Source: Deroplatys truncata (Eukaryota; Arthropoda; Insecta; Mantodea; Mantidae). Taken from it: a stretch of DNA of 64,000 nt. How positions within the stretch are numbered: the stretch's first letter is position 1; every line of letters starts with the position of its first letter. Of this stretch, positions 11,785-23,531 are shown piece by piece. The stretch covers positions 224,571,152-224,635,151 of the forward strand of contig CM060981.1 in assembly GCA_030765065.1 (NCBI GenBank), in the 5' to 3' direction. Below the pieces are notes generated by a model that saw only the letters and a list, made by a program, of their open reading frames with translations, made no database searches and was not told where the DNA came from. Position numbers and translations under genes: made by a program.

Positions 11785-12445
11785 TGCGTGCTTGTGAGTT
11801 GCTTGTCCCTGGTGTAAGACGTATTGCACTGCAAGTGAGTGTTTCAAAAGCTTCTGTTCATAGAGCTGCTAAGCCTGTAAAATTGAAACCCTCAGAGCGA
11901 CAGTTCATGAATCACAACCTGTGACCAATCAATTTCTGTAATTGAACCACATTTAATAATTTTCTCAGATGAGGTGTGGCTTCATTTAAATGCTAACAGA
12001 ACAATAGGTATTGGAGCACAGAGAGTCCTCGTTTAATTCATGAAGTTTCGTTGCATGATGTAAAAATCGACGTATGGTTTACTATAAGAGCAAAACGGGT
12101 ACCAGAGAACATATCTTTCAGCGATACAAATTGCGATAAGTTCCGCAGAGATATTCTTGCACCATTTGTTTACATGTCAAATAATGAAAAAGAAAACGGA
12201 TGTTTCCAACAATCTTATGACAGGATAATTTCTAAAGGATTATGGGCATCCCGTTCCCCGGATATTTTTGTGTGCGACTTCTAGTTGTGGGAACCCTAAA
12301 AATGAAGTTTATAGGAACAGTCCCCACACCATAGTCGAATTTAAGGACAATAGAAGAACAAAACATATGAAAATTACGTAAGAAGAACCTACACGTGTGA
12401 ATGGAAATTTTATCCGAATATACCAGGAATGTCTAAATGCAAACA
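11785..12445 (+). pseudogene. mariner/DDE transposase remnant, internally deleted
   Basis: In successive frames the plus strand reads GVRRIALQVSVSKASVHRA (helix-turn-helix), FSDEVWLHLNANRT (first catalytic Asp region), RLIHEVSLHDVKIDVW, DILAPF, DRIISKGLWASRSPD, HTIVEFKDN and RVNGNFIRIYQECL. The order matches insect mariner-like transposases. The middle Asp motif is lost because FQQ jumps straight to YDRIISKG, an in-frame deletion of roughly 20 residues. Several frameshifts and stops are present. A type A SINE sits just behind its 3' end. Confidence 0.85.
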
Positions 12446-12498
12446 ACTTATAACAAGTTTAGTACTCATTATAGTGCATGCTACTATCATCCGTGCGC

Positions 12499-13081
12499 GA
12501 AAGGTAAAGGCACGTATCACGGAGGGGCACCCGGAAACGAGCCAGAGCACCGCACGTAGGCCAGTCGGTCCATTGTGCTTCCAACGTGACCCCTGGGAGG
12601 AAAGGATTAGGGGAGAAATCCGAGGCGACCAGATTTGGATGAGGACATGCGCAAACATGGACGGGGTCCCTAATGTTTCTAGATATAACGCATCAGATGC
12701 CGCACGGCCTCTGCTCACAAGCCTCCAACCTCCAGGGTCCCCCGGAGTGGAGCCCTACGCTAAGGAGAGAGCTAACTCAGCGGTACCTCAGTGACGCCAG
12801 GGAAGAAAACCTTTACAGAGCGCAAGCCACAGCCCAGCCGCAGCCCGCCAAACACCGTCGCTGGTCCTACAACCCGAAAACAGATGACAAGGACGATGAT
12901 GCGCACAGGAAATGAGAGGAAGGAGAGTCGTGGTAGAAGATGAACCACCCTGCATTCACCTGGCGACCCGGGGAAACTAGAAAAAAACCCATGGACCAGA
13001 GTGGACGGTCGCCAGGGATCGATCCCGGGGCCTCCCAAATGCGGGCCACAGACGTAACCGCCTGAGCCATCCCGCTCGGTT
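12499..13081 (-). mobile_element. tRNA-derived SINE, type A
   Basis: A near-full copy read right to left. The tRNA-like head (gcctgagccatcccgctcgg as seen on the plus strand) ends near 13078 and the 3' end cgcgaaaggtaaaggcacg lies near 12499. It carries the B-box complement gggatcgatcccgg. It is inserted in the 3' tail of a mariner remnant whose flank resumes at about 13090. Confidence 0.85.
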
Positions 13082-14069
13082 ACATACGCGAGTAAGACAG
13101 TGCGCGAAGCATGCATACGCGGATTTCGAGGCTCGGCAATATAACGAACGCACTGTAGAACAAGGGAGGATTGGTAATAGGTGGAAGAAGAGTAAAATGC
13201 TTAAGATTTGCTGTTCCTAGGGCATTGCTGGCAAAGTGTTGTATTTAAAGAACATGTTAACGGAGAGAAAAGAGACCACAAATGAGGTGATGAGATGACG
13301 GACAAGAGCTGGGTTACTGGAAGGAAAGCGAAGGAGATAGACTTAGCACATTCGGAGTAGGCAGCGGAGCCAGTGGACGGAGCTAGATAATGGAGAGGGA
13401 CCATTAGCGTTAATATGAGTTTTTGCCAATCAGAGGAAAGCATGGGAAAGAAAGCTTTTATTAGAGAAATAACATTCTCCATGGCCTCTTGAAGAAACAA
13501 ATAAGGACTAAGTGGGATAAAACGAGTGGAAACATTTGGAACACTGACATGGAGAAGAATGAAGTGAATGAAATGGGCGGAAAAAAGTAGTGATGCAACT
13601 GTTTTAGAAAAAGTGGGTGAAGAAAGAACAGCGTTGAAACTGTCCAGAAAGAAAAAAGGAAACTAGCTGGTGCATCGGAGTAAAAGTTTCTTGGCAACAG
13701 ATGCAATGAAATGAATGCTAAATGGAAAACCTTTCGAGGCAGAAAAATATTATACATGACAGAAGATGCTAAGCTTAGGATTTACATGCCATGAATATCG
13801 GAACATAAGGAAGAGTAGAGAAGGATGAATAGACAGTGCAAAATCTGTCCTTGGGCAGAAAATAAATAATAGTAAAAAATTAGAAAGCAGAAATTAAAAT
13901 TTATCAAATACAGAGAATAGTTATACTCTTGCAGTTGAGGATACTCTTTTAGCGTATGCAAATAACAGTCCAAATCTCTTTAAACAGAAAGCATGCCAAA
14001 GCTTCAGCCTTTCACCCTAGTGGTACACATTTCATCTAATATTTCAGAGAAAGAAGAATAACGAAAGCA
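13082..14069. other. Mariner 3' flank, then unassigned sequence
   Basis: The first ~80 bp (acagtgcgcgaagcatgcat and following) match the flank right of the SINE at 26634-27173, so they are probably mariner 3' tail. The rest is purine-rich on the plus strand. It gives two ~98-codon minus-strand ORFs of low-complexity Phe/Leu/Ser composition that I do not regard as genes. Confidence 0.4.
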
Positions 14070-14625
14070 TAAAAAGTGCCCCTGTTATCTCGGAAATGAG
14101 TGATCCCAAAAAAAGGTCATTTGAAAGAAATTGGGTTTTTAAAAGGATTTAGATTTTTTGTGTAGTACGGTTTTGTCTACCTCTTATGGTTTACCAGTTA
14201 TAAAAAATTACTTCAGAATGAAGACGATTTCACAGACTACTCTTAGCAAATTCAAAATATACATTTATTTGTAGTATAAATATATTAAACATATGGTATT
14301 TTAATAAAAATCGTTAGTCATTTTGGAGAAATTAGAAAATTTAAAATCTTCCATGTAAAGGGCGTTTGGAGTGGGACATTTTGTTGAAAATCTTCGTGTC
14401 GTATCCTTGGAGGATTCTGAATTTCAAATACCATTTATCAGACATTTTTGAGTTATGCTATTCACGGACACACGGAAACACACGCGTATCTTTTTCTAAA
14501 AACATTTTTTTTGGGTTTAGGGGGTCTCAAAACATGTATTTTCGGTGGTGAAATCTCGATATAGAATATTTGGGTGGAGTACAATATTTTCTTTTACCTA
14601 CTATATGTAAGTGGCAGAGAAAATA
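14070..14625 (+). repeat. Unclassified ~0.87-kb repeat (R1), truncated copy
   Basis: Shares with the other R1 copies the blocks tcttatggtttaccagttat, atcttccatgtaaaggg, gagttatgct, ctcaaaacatgtattt and gggtggagtacaatatttt. The 5' third is missing. The central CA array is reduced to a few units. The 3' end is degenerate (ggcagagaaaataa). Confidence 0.8.
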
Positions 14626-14965
14626 AGTTATCGTAAGAATAGTTTCTAGAAGTTATATAAAAATAACGATACTGGGTAGAGGCAGCTATGTGATTGTAAC
14701 ACATCAGATTTTTTGAATAAAACATTTGTGAGAGATTTTATGCATCGAGGTGCATACCATTTTTCATAACGCTATAGGGCAGGTACGAGGGGCTTTCCAT
14801 ATTGATTTATCCTTTCGAATTTCTCCCCATCCACGGTCAAAGCGTAAAATGTGTTCCCTCCCGTTGCAAGTTACCTGTCAGGAAGCAGGAGTGCATGCTA
14901 TGGTTGGCAAGATTTAATACTTTATTATTCGCATTTTAGCACGTTTTCAACATTTTTACTGTCAT

Positions 14966-15203
14966 TCTCCGTGGTTTACGGGTACCATGTTCTCGAAGTC
15001 ACGGATTCAAATCCCGGGAGGGCTATGGATTCTTTTTTCGGGCCCAAAAATCTTTAGCATGGCTTCCTTCGGAAGGGAAGTAAAACTGGTGGTGCCGTGT
15101 CGTAAATTTACGTAAAAGCACCTCAGGTCTGATAAGAGGGAACCTGAGCAAAATTTCCGGTATCTCGTGTCCAATATAGAATAGGACGCTAAGCAGTTAA
15201 AGG
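14966..15203 (+). mobile_element. tRNA-derived SINE, type C
   Basis: The head reads ccgtggtttacgggtaccat and the B-box-like ggattcaaatcccg follows. The body contains cttccttcggaagggaagta and a tatagaataggacgct end. The same family lies inverted at 25935-26197. About 240 bp; no target duplication seen. Confidence 0.75.
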
Positions 15204-15318
15204 GCGCCAATTTAATTTAGCATTTTAAGTAATCTAAATTTCAACAGAATTTCATCATACAGGCCTAAGATGCGACACAAAGTTCAAAGATTCGCTTGAG
15301 TACTTCAAATTTATACCG

Positions 15319-15480
15319 ACGCGGGTGACCGAGGTCATTAGGTCAAGGATTCGTGAAGGAAGGTCCGCGTTTCAGATCCCGCTACGAGTTTTCTCCAGGG
15401 TTTCCTCGGTCTTCATAACTGGCAAATGCCGGGGAGGTACTCTAAACTTAGGCCTGGAACGTTTCCTTCCTAATTATCAT
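15319..15480 (+). mobile_element. tRNA-derived SINE, type F (fragment)
   Basis: The head ccgaggtcattaggtcaagg with cgtttcagatcccg keeps tRNA box spacing. The body has ttttctccagggtttcctcg, ggcaaatgccgggg and gtttccttcct, a signature of a widespread arthropod SINE type. It is truncated near the inverted type A SINE that follows. Confidence 0.6.
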
Positions 15481-15519
15481 TTAGTTTTAATGTATCATCA
15501 GTGTCCACCGCCTGTGGTA

Positions 15520-16091
15520 TGGTAAAGCTACTAACGAAGGGGCCCCTGAAACCGGGGCAGGGCACCGCACGCAGGCAAACTGACCCTTGTGCTTCTACGT
15601 CACCCCTGGGAGGGCGGGATGAGGGCGACCAGATCCGGATGACGACGACCGCAAGCACGGACGGGATCCCTAATGTTTCCAGATTGAGCGCCTCCAACGC
15701 CGCCTGAGCCCACCTTGGGCCTCCAGCCTCCGAGAGGTCCCCGAAGGAGCACCTGCCCGAAAGCACCCAGAGGCGGTTATCCAACCGAGTGGTCCCTGGA
15801 CGATAGCAGAAAGAAACCTCCACAGAGAGCGCACCGCCACCGTCAACCGCAACCCGCCGAACACCGTCGCCTGATCCTGCAAACCTAAAACAGATGACAA
15901 AGAAGATGATGGGTAGAGGAAATGAGGTTCAGGAGAGTCGTGGTAAAAGGTGAACCACCTCAAAATTCGCCTGCCGGCGCGGGGAAACCACGAAAAAGCC
16001 ATGGGTCAGAGTGGACGGTCGCTGGGAATCGAAACAGCTACCTCTCGAATGCGAGTCGCACACACTACCTCCGCACCACCTCGCTCGGTCA
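15520..16091 (-). mobile_element. tRNA-derived SINE, type A
   Basis: An inverted copy. The head complement ends in ctcgctcggtca at about 16091, and the 3' end lies near 15520 (ggtaaagctactaacg). The similar words caccgcctgtggt on the left and caccgtcgtggt on the right may be a decayed target duplication. Confidence 0.8.
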
Positions 16092-16997
16092 CCGTCGTGG
16101 TGCCTCATCTAGTAAAAACGGGCGTTAAACAATACTTAACTTCAAATTTATGAAAAAGAAACCATACATCGGCTGCCTTAAATAGCTTGTCGTTATATAT
16201 CAAATTGAAATTTCGTTCTCTTTGCATAGAAACACGTAAATTAAAAGAACGGATATACCCTGAGTAGGACAAATATGGTTTGGCTTATAACGTGTGCACG
16301 CAACGAGATTATATCGACAGAAATGGAATCAGCGAGGGGTAGGGGGGTGTCACAGATAACCTGGAACTGGTCAGGGGTAGAAGAGAACATAAACACAGAG
16401 CTCACAGAGTGCAGCTCTACCATACCAGTAACGCAAGCGAACTACTGACTCAACTGTGCAGCTCTGGGTCCGTATGTACAGTACCACAAGATGGTAGTTA
16501 CGTTGATTCCTTTGCTCAATGGATATTTGTCTTAGCTCTGTATATAAAATTTCAAATGAGCATTGCTTAAAAATACTTGGGATTTCAAAGCAAAACAGGA
16601 AATATATCTTAAAGGTTTACTGGAGAATTCTATACTTCTGGAAAATGTCACAGATTGGTCCGCTTAAAGGCCTGTCATTGCATATCGAATTAGAAATATA
16701 TATTTTCTTTTTATAGGCTCATAAATAAAGTGATATAACACATATTAGCTTTCGGCTTTCTTTGGCCGGCTTAAATAACCATCTGTTGAGATTTAGAAAT
16801 TCTACTCGTAGTCGTTTTCCCAACTTGCATTTAGGAGCTTATGTGGTCTAACGCCTCAGTTTAAGTTCTTGTATAATCTAGTCTTTGTCGTGTCTACTTC
16901 ATGTTTGATATTTGTTGCGTTTGCGATTGCTATGGGGTTTACTACACAAAACCTGGTGGTATTTAGTCATTTACAACTTTATATTACATTTGAAAAC
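16092..16997. other. No recognised gene
   Basis: An AT-rich stretch with one GC-richer patch (16310-16480). ORFs of 60-65 codons on both strands resemble nothing I know. Confidence 0.4.
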
Positions 16998-17762
16998 ATA
17001 ATGGTCAGGGTTAGGATTTTTAGGTGCGCACCTTTTTTCTTAGGGTAAGTTAAAGCTGTGCGGAAAGATATCACAGTGCGAAATTTTGTTTCTAGTTGCA
17101 AAAATGAGGCATTTTTTCTCACACCTTTTCCATTTTTTGGGACCTTTACCACTTTTTGGCACATTTATCCCCTTTTCCCCCTTTTTTATTTTAAGTTTCA
17201 TTTCAATTTATTCTTTAACTTTCAATTAACGTCTCCTCAGCTTGCTGTGTACGTGTGAATAGCAAGCCTACCTCTTTCATTAAACGCCGTGCGGGAATTG
17301 AAAGCACACCCGCAACAATGGAAAATAATTGTGTGTTCAACGAAAACCTCTTTCTCTCGCTTTACCGCTATAAAGTAACCCGCAATAATGCAATTGACAA
17401 TGAGTGATTCTATCCCACCAGAATCAGTAACCTGCTGTACGTGAACGTGAGTTTGTTACTGTGAGAGACGTCATCTGTTTGCGTGGAGGGGAAGGCTGAG
17501 CACGCAGAGACGGCAGTAACCTCACTCGCGCAGTTCCGAGAATTACTAAGACTGGGTTCTGCTCGAAACTACTAGAAATCGCTAAGACTGAAGTTCCAGA
17601 ATGAATGAGAACATTCTGGTAATTGTCGCGGTGTTATAAGAGAATGTGGACAGCGAATGGGCGCAAGAGTGAGTTGTGTGACAGTCGCATTGTGTTAGCA
17701 AGTGAACTAGTCTTAGCTCTATGTTACATTACCAAACGAGTGTACTAGTACTAGATTTTACC

Positions 17763-19203
17763 ATGCCAAATGTGTCCAGTGCTCGATTTATTATTCTGGC
17801 TGAGGAATTCAAACAAGATTTCATAGACACTGATGGAACTGTTATGCGATGTACTATTTGTGATTCAGGAATTTTGTTAGATGAAAAACACCAGCGGAAT
17901 CGCATCAAACAACACATTTCCAGCTCTAAGCATCAAATGAACAAGACTCTTCGAGCAAAAAAAATCACGCCAACCTCTATTACGAAATGCGTTTCGTCAG
18001 AGTTCTTCAAAAAGCCAAAACTTGGAGGAATTACACATTGATTTGTGTGCAGTTCTTACACAAGCAGGAATTCCACTCAATAAGGTGCACCATCCAGCCT
18101 TCAAGGGATTTCTTGAAAGATACAAAAAGATGTCAATGCCTGATGAGAGTACTTTAAGAAAAGCCACATGGAGCCTGTTTACCAAGAAACCATAGAAAGA
18201 ATCAAGGAGAACGTGTCTGATTGCGATGTGGGAATCATTGTGGATGAAACCATAGAATCAATGGAACGATGTGTTTTGAACATTTTAGTTTTTCCCCTAG
18301 CAGGGGAGAAAGTTAAGCCCATGTTGTTAAAAATGTAAGCTGCAGAAAGTCAATGCCAGTACAGTAATGTAATTCATTATGGACTTCTGCCAAAAACTCT
18401 GGCCTATTGGTATAGAGTTTGAAAAACTTCTTCTTGTCGTTACGGACCAGGCTCCATACATGGTTTCAGCTGTTAACTATTTGAAACCTTTATTTCCTAA
18501 ACTTGAAACATGTAACATGCTTGGCTCATGCCCTTCACAGGGTTTGTGAATCCATAAGGAACGAATACGACATCGCAAATCAATTCATCTCTGCCCTGAA
18601 GAAGATTCTATCGAAAGCTCGGACCGTATTGTTTACTACAAGGAAATCACTAGCCTTCCCCTTCCAAATTTCCCGGTCATTACTCGCTGGGGATCCTGGA
18701 TTGAGTGTGCTGCTATGTTGAGTGAGAATTTTAACAAAATGAAGGAGTTTGTGCTTTCTTTGGATCCATCCGAGGCAGGTGCAATTTCCAAGGCACAGCA
18801 ACTTCTGTTACCGGAGAAAATACATAATTTGCAGACAGAACTATATTGTGTCCATAGTTACAAGTACCTGCCTGCAGCTATTAAACAATTGGAAGAACAG
18901 GGTCTGGAAAAGTAAAAGCAATGGGATATTTTTACTTCCGTGAGGGAGCAGTTAGATGGCTTTGTCAAACACAAACTTTAATCTAGTCTTCAGAAGAATT
19001 CAGGCATTGAGGAATTCGCCACATCTGTAGAGTTGCCATTCCGATTGAATACAAGGTTTGCTCTGTGGATGTTGAAAGAAGCTTTAGCATCTGCAAAGAT
19101 ATTCTATCTCCTAATAGAAACAGACTTACTTTTAAAAATGTGGAGATGCTTAATGTCTTGAAGTACAACAGCTTCATGTTTTTTCCTTCTTTTGATGAGT
19201 GAT
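17763..19203 (+). pseudogene. hAT transposase (CGGBP1-like BED finger type), broken
   Basis: The N-terminus (ATG at 17763, in frame with an upstream ATG at 17721) reads MPNVSSARFIILAEEFKQ. A BED-like finger CTIC...H-x5-H follows, with Cys 30/33 and His 51/57 counted from this start. After a stop, LCAVLTQAGIPLNKVHHPAF and DVGIIVDETIESMERCVLN (possible first catalytic Asp) follow in shifted frames. Then come VTDQAPYMVSAVNYLKPLF, CLAHALHRVCESIRNEY, VITRWGSWIECAAML and the C-terminal dimerisation motif SVDVERSFSICKDILSPNRN near 19060-19110. At least four frameshifts or stops are present. The start at 17763 was preferred because its opening resembles CGGBP1-like proteins. Confidence 0.85.
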
Positions 19204-19237
19204 AATTTGATGTAATTGTTTGAAATCGTTAAATTAG

Positions 19238-19934
19238 TTAAGGGAATGCACAACTGAAGCTAACCCAAAATCTAAAAAAAATCTAAAAAAAAAAAAAAAA
19301 TATGTTTCCAAAAATTCTCCATTGCTTTTAGTTTTAGAGTTTACTTTTATTTTTGAGCTAGCAAACGCTTAAGGATCGTTACGAGACTTTTTAAATACGT
19401 TTGCGCATTTGGTTTCTAGCTGTTTATATTTTTAAAGCTTCATTTTAAGGCGTTTATTGTTTTCAGCATTTCTGCATATTCAATATGTTCCACAGGATGT
19501 AGTTTTCATCCATTCATATTGACAATTTTTATGCTTATTTCAAAATCTCAAATAAATAAAACTGTCATATAATTTTTCTGTGTAATGAATAGTTTTTGGG
19601 CTACTAATTTTTGTAGATAACAATGTATACTAAAAAAACGGAAAAAATGCAAATACAAAACTGCAAAACTTTTTTTTCTCTTAAACTAAGAATGGTGGAA
19701 AAAATTATATGACAGATTTGTTGTTCCTTGACATGGAAGAAACATAGATAAGATTTTTTTGTTGAAAAATGTATCATGTCATAATATCCCCATAATTTTA
19801 TATTTTGAAATTAAGATTTTAGATTGAAATTCACAAAACAATTATATCTAAAGAAGACTGACACGTGGTTAAAATTTCAGCCCAATTGAATGGATAGTTT
19901 GGAAAATAGCAATTTCAGTTGTGCATTCCCTTAA
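19238..19934. mobile_element. TTAA-flanked non-autonomous transposon nested in hAT
   Basis: The left end ttaagggaatgcacaactga at 19238 is mirrored by tcagttgtgcattcccttaa ending at 19934, a perfect inverted repeat of 17 bp inside TTAA on each side. The TTAA duplication points to a piggyBac- or Kolobok-type mobiliser. The GGG start is more Kolobok-like, which is inference. The interior is AT-rich with an A-run and no ORF. It sits after the hAT stop codon. Confidence 0.85.
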
Positions 19935-20063
19935 ATAAACCAGCACCTTATTGTCCGTTTTTTCACCTTATTTGAGCACATTTTCCCTTCTTTTTTCATC
20001 TGAAATTTGCACCTAAAAATCCTAACCCTGATAATGATACAATAGTAAAAGTAATAATAACAA

Positions 20064-20735
20064 TAATAGGTTATACATCGGAGGGGGACACCTCGCACAC
20101 AGTGACCTGCATAGATCTATGGTGGCTATTACCCCCAGGAGGAAGGGATGAAGTGAAGGAGCCACAGAAGGCTACAGGTCACAGAGATGCGCGGAAGTCC
20201 AGGCAGTTCCATATTCGAATACCCTTTCACTGCTGGAGCTACCTATAGAGGGCGATGAACAACCCGTCTAACAAGCAGCCCTCTATTGTACACGGAGAGT
20301 GCTCCATCCTCTGAGCAAGCAACCGGTCATCTGTCCGCTACCGCCATACGCCACGAAACCTAGAAGCATACCTGAAAGATAAGAAGAAAATGGAATGAAA
20401 GGGAAAGGATGGAAAGGAAATTATGGTAGATGAGAAACTACTCCAGAATTCGCCTACCGAAAAGGAAAACCGCGAAAAACCCAAGGTAGGAGTGAGAGGT
20501 CGTGATTCTTTGGTTGCCCTGAAGTCTACATTTCAATTTTACTAGGATTTGATATGATTTCACATGTTATTTCCCATTAAAGAGGAAAAACGGAAGCTTT
20601 CGAAAACTGTGGTATAATTTGAGCTACATGAGCTATTGGGTTTTAAGGATTTGTCTTGTAAGCTCACCATATATTTGCAGTATATGAGAATTCGGGACCT
20701 CCCGAATGCAAGCCTCACACGGAACCATCTCGCTC
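20064..20735 (-). mobile_element. tRNA-derived SINE, type A variant, interrupted
   Basis: The body (20064-20505) is followed by about 180 bp of unrelated AT-rich sequence. The tRNA-like head complement gaattcgggacctcccgaat ... catctcgctcggt then appears at about 20690-20735. The spacing suggests an insertion between head and body; I could not identify the inserted piece. Confidence 0.65.
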
Positions 20736-20897
20736 GGTAATAATACACCGAATAAGTTAAAGTTGAAATAAGTAGTTTCACTTTTGTCTGAAAATACGTT
20801 ATCTCAAACGCATGAAATAAGACATAACTGCAGGTAATAAAAAATACTACTGCTACTAATAATTACTTTCTAAACAGTTGTTTTATATTCTCTGTAT

Positions 20898-21255
20898 TCA
20901 TTCATTCATTATCTGTTTACCCTCCTCTTATGTAGGACTTACAGACCCCAGGACTTACAAGCGGGTGCCTGGGGTCAGAGGCCCGTCGAGGAGCAGATAC
21001 TCATGGATCAGACAGAGCATCCAGGATGGGTGATCAGCCCGATGCCTGGTATGGGATGAAGGAAGTAGATGAAACGAAATGTTGGTGAAATGGATGAAAC
21101 GAAAGATGATGATGGAGCAGTTGGTGGAGAACCCGGAGAAAACCCGCCCAGACGCCGCTTTGTCCACCACAAATCCCACATGCAGGTCCCTGGGATTGAA
21201 CCCGGGCCACCTCGGTGGGAGGCGAGCGGTCTAACCACTCGGCCACGGCGCCGCC
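20898..21255 (-). mobile_element. tRNA-derived SINE, type B, with target duplication
   Basis: Read right to left, the head gccgtggccgagtggttaga and the B-box gggttcaatccc have a Ser/Leu-tRNA-like form. The body ends at cctcctcttatg and a short (TTCA)n tail (20898-20910, complement). It is flanked by atattctctgtat at 20885-20897 and 21256-21268, a perfect 13-bp target duplication. A second copy lies at 37053-37397. Confidence 0.9.
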
Positions 21256-21485
21256 ATATTCTCTGTATCTGCGGGAAATTCAGACAACTTAAGCTTCCAT
21301 CTCTGCCCATTTAAGCAGACACATTTGCCAACATTCCATAAAGTGAATTTCTTTTCATTGATAACTAATATTAATGCAATCCACTGGATTATTCAAACCT
21401 ACTGTTAAATATAAGTATATTAAACTAATACGGACTCCATCACGTTATCTTATGTGTTCATTTATTCAATCAAAATATTTAAAAA

Positions 21486-22364
21486 AATCTGATGTGTTAC
21501 ACTCACATGACTTTCTCTACTCTTGTAAAAACTATTTTTACAAACGCTTATTCTCCATATGCTTCATGTTAATCGAGATATCGAGATGTCAATCTTATTT
21601 GTAATTTTCTTGTAGATGCAAGGGGAATATGGTAGCTTTTAAGCGATAGTCAAATATTTTATCGCTGGTTGCTATGTGGCGCATTCCATTCTCTTTGCAT
21701 GTCCAGGACATAAAAAAATGAATAACGAATTTGAGAAAAAGTATAAGTATTGGAAAATTTAAGGAAATAACAAGCAATATCTCGAAAACGGTTCACTCAA
21801 CAAAAAACATGTATATGATATAAGTTGTGTATTTTAACGCGATCTACATTTTTTGTGTAGTAAAATTTTGTGTATCTCTTATGGTTTACCAGTTATGCAA
21901 AAGCCGTTCATAATACTTTTGGGGACATTCCCAGAAATTTCGAGATATACATTTCATTTTTCATGACCTTATCTTAAACATATGATAGTTTCATCAAAAT
22001 CGTTAGAGCCATTTTTGAGAAAATTAAAATTTTCGAAAAATGTTCCATGTAAAGGGTAGTTTGGGGTGGGGGGATTTTCTTGAAAGTCTTCGTGTCGCAT
22101 CCCTGGAAGATACTGAACGCAAATACCAAGTGTGGTGTTTATCCGACTGTTAGTTTTTGAGTTATGCTGTTCACAGACACACACACACACACACACAGAC
22201 ACACACACACACACACACACAGACACACACACGGACATGTTTCCAAAAATGCTTTTTTTGGATTCAGGAGGTCTCAAAACATGTATTTCCGGTGAAATCT
22301 CGGTATCGAATTTTTGGGTAAAATGCAATACTTCCCCTACTTACTATACGTAGTAGAGAAAGTA
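21486..22364 (+). repeat. Unclassified repeat R1, near-complete copy
   Basis: Starts atctgatgtgttacactcac then atgactttctctactcttgt, and ends cttactatacgtagtagaga aagta. The 12-mer actttctctact near the start recurs inverted at the end. A CA array (22183-22234) lies in the 3' third. No conserved ORF is present. This copy gives the best view of unit structure. Confidence 0.9.
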
Positions 22365-22370
22365 AAAAAA

Positions 22371-22598
22371 ATCTGATGTGTTACACTCACATGACTTTCT
22401 CTACTCTTGTAGAAACTATGTTTACAAACGTTTATTCTCCATATGCTTCATGTTAATCGAGATATCGAGATGTCAATCTTATTGCTAATTTTCTTGTAGA
22501 TGCAAGGGGAATATGGTAGCTTTTAAGCGATGGTCAAATATTTTAACCCTGGTTGCTATGTGTCGCATTCCATTCTCTTTGCAAGTCCAGGACATAAA
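22371..22598 (+). repeat. Repeat R1, 5' fragment in tandem
   Basis: Repeats the first ~230 bp of the unit directly after the preceding copy. It stops at the word gtccaggacataaaaaa, where the next copy begins. Confidence 0.9.
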
Positions 22599-22601
22599 AA
22601 A

Positions 22602-23280
22602 ATCTGATGTGTTGCACTCACATGACTTTCTCTACTCTTGTACAATCTATTTTTACAAACGCTTATTCTCCATATGCTTCATGTTAATCGAGATATCGAG
22701 ATGTCGTCTTATTGGTAATTTTCTTGTAGATGCAAGGGGAATATGGTAGCTTTTAAGCGATAGTCAAATATTTTATCGCTGGTTGCTATGTGGAGCATTC
22801 CATTCTCTTTGCATGTCTAGGACACAAAAAAATGAATAACGAATTTGAGAAAAAGTATTTACATTTCATTTCTCATGACATTATCTTAAACATATGATAT
22901 TTTCATCAAAATCGTTAGAGCCATTTTTGAGAAAATTAAAATTTTCGAAAAATCTTCCATGTAAAGGGTAGTCTGGGGTGGGGGGATTTTCTTGAAAACC
23001 TTCGTGTCGCATCTCTGGAAGATACTGAACCTAAATACCAAGTTTGGTGTTTATCCGACTGTTCGTTTTTGAGTTATGCTGTTCACAGACACACACACAC
23101 AGACACACACACAGACACACACAGACACACACACACAGACACACACACGGACATGTTTCCAAAAATGCTTTTTTTGGATTCAGGAGGTCTCAAAACATGT
23201 ATTTCCGGTGAAATCTCGGTATCGAATTTTTGGGTGGAATGCAATACTTCCCCTACTTACTATACGTAGTAGAGAAAGTA
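22602..23280 (+). repeat. Repeat R1, internally deleted copy in tandem
   Basis: Full 5' and 3' ends, but about 200 bp are missing between gagaaaaagtat and catttcatttctcatgac. The CA array at 23091-23149 is interrupted by G. It ends tacgtagtagagaaagta at 23280. Confidence 0.9.
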
Positions 23281-23531
23281 AAAATCATAAAGTTTTACAT
23301 AGGGCATCGTTATCTGCTCACTCAACTGTTTTTACGTCACCAACACGGTAAATTCTTCGTTGCGCTTCGTGTCTTCTGGTGGCAAAAACCTTGATTAGGT
23401 GTACACCATGTAGGAGTTAAGAGTTATCAAGTTCCCTGGAGTCTCTATTGCAGAGGTAAAAGAAGATGGATGAATATAAAGGGCAATTCAAAGCAAATAA
23501 AGAAAGCGGGTAATATTTTGATAATACTTAC

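Larger units (their letters stand above)
17006..20030 (+). mobile_element. hAT DNA transposon with intact inverted ends
   Basis: The element begins cagggttaggatttttaggt (17006) and ends with its exact complement at 20030, giving a perfect 22-bp terminal inverted repeat at 17006-17027 and 20009-20030. It is flanked by ataatggt (16998-17005) and ataatgat (20031-20038). That is an 8-bp target duplication with one mismatch, diagnostic of hAT. The length is 3025 bp, of which 697 bp are a nested TTAA element. The transposase pseudogene lies in the middle on the plus strand. Confidence 0.92.

Noticed and set aside
13201..13757. Two minus-strand ORFs of about 98 codons
   Set aside because: Low-complexity Phe/Leu/Ser composition opposite a purine-rich strand; no family resemblance or splice context.
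17006..17030. Insect telomere-like ggttagg word
   Set aside because: It is a single word inside the hAT inverted end, mirrored at 20030, not a TTAGG array.
21190..21255. tRNA gene (Ser/Leu-like boxes) on the minus strand
   Set aside because: It is the head of a SINE with target duplication; no mature tRNA fold or terminator.
22132..22353. ORFs with His-Thr runs (SELCCSQTHTHTHT type)
   Set aside because: They come from CA arrays in the R1 repeat and recur in every copy.
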